Positions 61,061 through 64,000 of a DNA stretch of 64,000 bases are shown here, piece after piece (the stretch's first letter is position 1; each line of letters begins with the position of its first letter). Location of the stretch: assembly GCA_015057325.1 (NCBI GenBank), contig SVEQ01000009.1, forward strand, positions 52,096 through 116,095, given 5' to 3'. The notes beneath the pieces are model-generated. The model ran no database searches, was not told the DNA's origin, and was given only the letters and a program-made list of their open reading frames with translations. Both the position numbers and the translations under genes were made by a program. The stretch is from Lachnospiraceae bacterium (GTDB lineage Bacteria > Bacillota > Clostridia > Lachnospirales > Lachnospiraceae).

Positions 61061-63424
61061 CTAACTTCTTCCGCAGCAACGCTTATACTTTTTCCCACTT
61101 CCACAAATACATGGTTCATTTGGATATATCTTCTTTTTGCCATTCTGCATCAAAAACTGCTCTGTTCTACGCTCAACGATTTCCTTTCCAAAAGCTTTTA
61201 ATTTATCTCTTCGACTATCAGGAATATCACTTTGATTAAATAAATGATAATGAACATCTATAATATTATCTTCTTTATCCAATATAATAGTAATTGACCA
61301 ACACTCTTTTCTCCCATTTTGAACTAGATTGGCTAATATATACTCCTCTCTCTTCTCATACGGATATAAGCTTATATCCGGAACTTCTGCAAACAAAGCA
61401 TAACTACAATCCATAAAACTCATTGCCGGAAGCATCCGACCAAGTTCTCTTTCCCTTCTAGCTAGATTACTTATAGATTTATCGAATTCCTCCCTTCCTT
61501 CCGAAGATAAATCTAAAAGATAGTTCGAAAACTGCGTCACCTTATCTTCTCTATTAATTATTATTTCCAAAATTTTAACTATTCGAAACGGAATATATTG
61601 CATAGGCTTTTCATATTTTAGTCCAATATGTATACTTGAAAAATACTTATCTAATTCCTCTCTGTATCCCATAAAATATACATTTCTGCCTTGACCAATA
61701 TCTTTTGCTTGTAACGAATACATATTATGAGAAATATACATTCCTAAGTGATCCAATTCATCCGATGTTGCAATTTCCATAGTCTCAGTCGCAATAGTTC
61801 TTTGTTTTATAAAATGGATAAACTGTAATGGATTGTCAAAATAATATTTATAAACCCACAAATCATTAAGTGAAATTGCAATGATACCTTCATGTGTCTT
61901 AGCAATTTTAATCTTCTCCATCTGTGATGCAAACTCATTAAAATCAGAAACTGTGACATCAAACAAATATATTTGGTTGTATTTATCTCTATTTATATAA
62001 AATGCTTCAGTATCCAAACTATTATCTGTATAAAAGATTCTCTTACTTTCTATACCATCAGTAATATAATTCTTGGCTCGTATACATTGATTTTCAGCTT
62101 TTTCTACAAGAGTCTTAAATGATTTCTTATGTGCCTGAAAGTCCATCATAGCAGGAGTATATACAAATGTACCTGCTTTAACTTCCACTACAAGAAGCAC
62201 ATCTTTATACTCTATTAAAATATCATTTTCTGCAATATCTTTTTTCTGTAAAGGATAATAATTGGAATAATGCACCTTACATCCTGGTAATAGACTTTCA
62301 AATACACCTCCAACAAGTCTTTCACTCGAATATCCCTGAATGTTATTCCATCTATCACCATATTCCTTACCATGATTTCTTATCGCACGTTGAAGAGCAA
62401 CATAAAAATTATCAAATAAATTATAATAATCAAAACAATACGTCTTTCCATCAATCTTTATAAACGGCTTGTACTGTATCGGCAAATTCCAAATTGGCCA
62501 TCCCGAAAATTCTTTATGCGATAGAAATGACTTATCGCTATTAATACCTAAGCATAAATCATCAATGAACTCATTTGACCATGCAGTATTTTCTTTTACT
62601 TCAAACAATGTAGTTCCAATTACCTTTAATGCTACTTCACGACTTTCTTCAATAAAATTATCGTCAGGTTCAATGCCCTCAAATAACGCTAATTTATCCA
62701 TTTGATTACTCAAATCTTTCATTGCATCAAGTCTGCCGGAAGAAAGATTCTTTTCTAATACCGTGAGTCCTGCAATAACATCATCAACCGACAGCCCATA
62801 TATCTCTTTTAATAAAACTTCCTGCGGTAATAACAATTCCTTTAATATAGGAATTCTAAATGCCTGATACTGTTCACCACGAACTTGAGACATCATCTGT
62901 GCAAAAACTATGTACTCTTCATCCTCTAGACTAAGATTTCCCATTTTCTGCTGTTGTGCTGCCCAATACATGTAAAACATGGGCATTTTACTATATAGTT
63001 CTAAGCAATAATTTGCGATTTCATGACAAACGTCCTCTTGCTCATTTTCATCTATTTCATTTGCCTTATTATGATCCATCGAAACTAGTAAGCTCTGTAC
63101 ATACTCCACACTTCTTAATTGAAAATTAATATCATCCGCTATATCTATTTCTGAAATCACACCTTGACTCATAAGCATCATCGTGTTCTTAGTTGTCAAG
63201 TAATTAAATAAATAAAGTGGATCTACCAATGCTAATTTTTCTTTTATTTTTTCTATAAGTGCATTTATTTTATCTTTTTCTGCGTTACACTGACTTGCTA
63301 GTTCTGAAATCCAATCCTTATGCAGTGCTTCAGTCATATTATTATGTGTAACTACAGTATTACCAAATCTTGCCACCTCGAATATACCATTACTAAAGCA
63401 TTCGTCTGGTTTTATGTTTTTCAA
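61061..63424 (-). CDS. PD-(D/E)XK nuclease-like protein with C-terminal SEC-C zinc motif
   Basis: 787 aa from TTG 63422-63424, with GGGAGG upstream. The N-terminal half is helical. Around residues 370-430, SSERLVGGVFESLLPG, then ENDILIEYKDVLLVVEVKAG provides E, D and E-x-K in the spacing of a PD-(D/E)XK nuclease. The last 20 residues, EPCICGSGKKYKRCCG, are a complete SEC-C zinc motif, usually a protein-interaction module. It lies 32 bases after a UvrD-like helicase and 79 before the SIR2 gene. Likely a nuclease subunit of a defence system. Confidence 0.82.
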   Translation of the reverse strand: MKNIKPDECFSNGIFEVARFGNTVVTHNNMTEALHKDWISELASQCNAEKDKINALIEKIKEKLALVDPLYLFNYLTTKNTMMLMSQGVISEIDIADDINFQLRSVEYVQSLLVSMDHNKANEIDENEQEDVCHEIANYCLELYSKMPMFYMYWAAQQQKMGNLSLEDEEYIVFAQMMSQVRGEQYQAFRIPILKELLLPQEVLLKEIYGLSVDDVIAGLTVLEKNLSSGRLDAMKDLSNQMDKLALFEGIEPDDNFIEESREVALKVIGTTLFEVKENTAWSNEFIDDLCLGINSDKSFLSHKEFSGWPIWNLPIQYKPFIKIDGKTYCFDYYNLFDNFYVALQRAIRNHGKEYGDRWNNIQGYSSERLVGGVFESLLPGCKVHYSNYYPLQKKDIAENDILIEYKDVLLVVEVKAGTFVYTPAMMDFQAHKKSFKTLVEKAENQCIRAKNYITDGIESKRIFYTDNSLDTEAFYINRDKYNQIYLFDVTVSDFNEFASQMEKIKIAKTHEGIIAISLNDLWVYKYYFDNPLQFIHFIKQRTIATETMEIATSDELDHLGMYISHNMYSLQAKDIGQGRNVYFMGYREELDKYFSSIHIGLKYEKPMQYIPFRIVKILEIIINREDKVTQFSNYLLDLSSEGREEFDKSISNLARRERELGRMLPAMSFMDCSYALFAEVPDISLYPYEKREEYILANLVQNGRKECWSITIILDKEDNIIDVHYHLFNQSDIPDSRRDKLKAFGKEIVERRTEQFLMQNGKKKIYPNEPCICGSGKKYKRCCGRS

Positions 63425-63456
63425 GTAAAATCACTCCTCCCACAATAACCAACCAT

Positions 63457-64000
63457 TTACAACCCGTACTGTTTTAATATGTTTATATCTTTATTGATAT
63501 CCTTAGGTTTTATTGTCGAAAGTACTTTTTTCTCCACTTCTGGGGTCCAATAAATTTTCAATTTCTTTTGAGCCCTTGTAATAGCAGTATAGAAGATGTT
63601 GTGAGTTATAAGCTCATCAACCTCATCTGTAATAACAATTTTCACAGAACTATATTCTAAACCCTGTGCCTTATGAATAGAAACTGCATATGCCACTTGA
63701 AATGGAATAACATCATGTGCCGAATTATCATAATCTTCATCTGTACTCTTTAATTTATTAACATAAAATCTGATAACAGAATTTTCAACATCAGGGTATT
63801 CGTCATCAACAAGCATAAAATCCGCGCCAAAAGCATCCATGCCATCAATAACTTTCTCAAGTTCTACATCGAAGACAATTCTTTCTTGCGGCTGCTCTTT
63901 TTCAACTATTTCTACTCTTCTTATTTTTCCTCGTATTATATAGTAGTAGTTTTTAGAGACCCTCTCCAAGGTCTTCGTTACTAATAAGTCATAGTCCTTC
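63457..64000 (-). CDS. UvrD/RecD-like helicase, C-terminal part only
   Basis: The frame is open to the right edge (about 180 residues seen), so the start and Walker A are outside the window. The visible part has FQVAYAVSIHKAQGLEYSSV and NIFYTAITRAQKKLKIYW, the UvrD_C_2 motifs V and VI with the arginine finger Arg of TRA. It is therefore a superfamily 1 DNA helicase. It overlaps no other gene but is only 32 bases from the nuclease/SEC-C gene, suggesting one transcript. Confidence 0.85.
   Translation of the reverse strand, partial: KDYDLLVTKTLERVSKNYYYIIRGKIRRVEIVEKEQPQERIVFDVELEKVIDGMDAFGADFMLVDDEYPDVENSVIRFYVNKLKSTDEDYDNSAHDVIPFQVAYAVSIHKAQGLEYSSVKIVITDEVDELITHNIFYTAITRAQKKLKIYWTPEVEKKVLSTIKPKDINKDINILKQYGL

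Overview
The window looks like a chromosome segment from an anaerobic Clostridia bacterium, most likely a Lachnospiraceae member. This rests on low G+C, strong GGAGG-type ribosome binding sites, several hybrid sensor kinases in the style of rumen and gut Lachnospiraceae, a BspA-like/transglutaminase surface protein pair, and Firmicutes-type LexA boxes. No rRNA or species marker is present, so a finer placement is not supported. Nearly every gene is on the minus strand; the clear exception is the AGCS symporter.

Region 1 (1-29 kb) is mostly ordinary core genome, rich in signalling. It holds a lipoprotein start; two membrane-bound hybrid histidine kinases with Hpt domains; two paralogous secreted transglutaminase-like proteins and an AGE-family sugar isomerase that probably share a transcription unit with the second kinase; a tRNA-Gln; metF with a small lipoprotein; an alanine/sodium symporter; an HD-GYP protein, a beta-propeller hybrid kinase and a response regulator in one operon; a chemoreceptor; a cyclase-family hydrolase; an AlkZ-related protein; and a metallophosphatase.

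Region 2 (27.2-31.5 kb) is a hipBA toxin-antitoxin cassette next to crcB and an ABC exporter. Three short repeats show that hipBA sits in a degenerate second copy of the crcB/ABC promoter locus, and the undisturbed site survives at 31.4 kb.

Region 3 (31.4-51.9 kb) is a hypervariable mosaic. Intact small genes alternate with fragments of genes found elsewhere in the window (peptide deformylase, SCP2, a membrane protein with an acidic tail, a 60-aa protein, topoisomerase III). A 1.14-kb direct repeat, carrying an Lrp-like regulator and an overlapping RNA-polymerase alpha-CTD-like gene, bounds 16.5 kb of it. A 15-bp motif (GAATCATTTAGCGTA) recurs at fragment junctions. Two promoters here have a LexA box placed between -35 and -10. 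One drives a GNAT/PUA-like gene; the other drives what looks like a par/Fst-style type I toxin-antitoxin locus with an antisense RNA at 37.66-38.06 kb.

Region 4 (51.7-64 kb) looks like a defence island: an 804-aa protein with a glycine-rich membrane-inserting stretch and a miniature SCP2 gene; a HEPN-motif protein; a Cys-rich unknown; a NERD nuclease with a topoisomerase-type zinc ribbon; then a tight run of UvrD-like helicase, PD-(D/E)XK/SEC-C protein and SIR2-domain protein that could be one antiviral operon.

The strongest candidates for new biology are the SOS-controlled type I toxin locus, the Lrp/alpha-CTD module with its flanking duplication, the repeat-driven mosaic, and the helicase/SEC-C/SIR2 operon.
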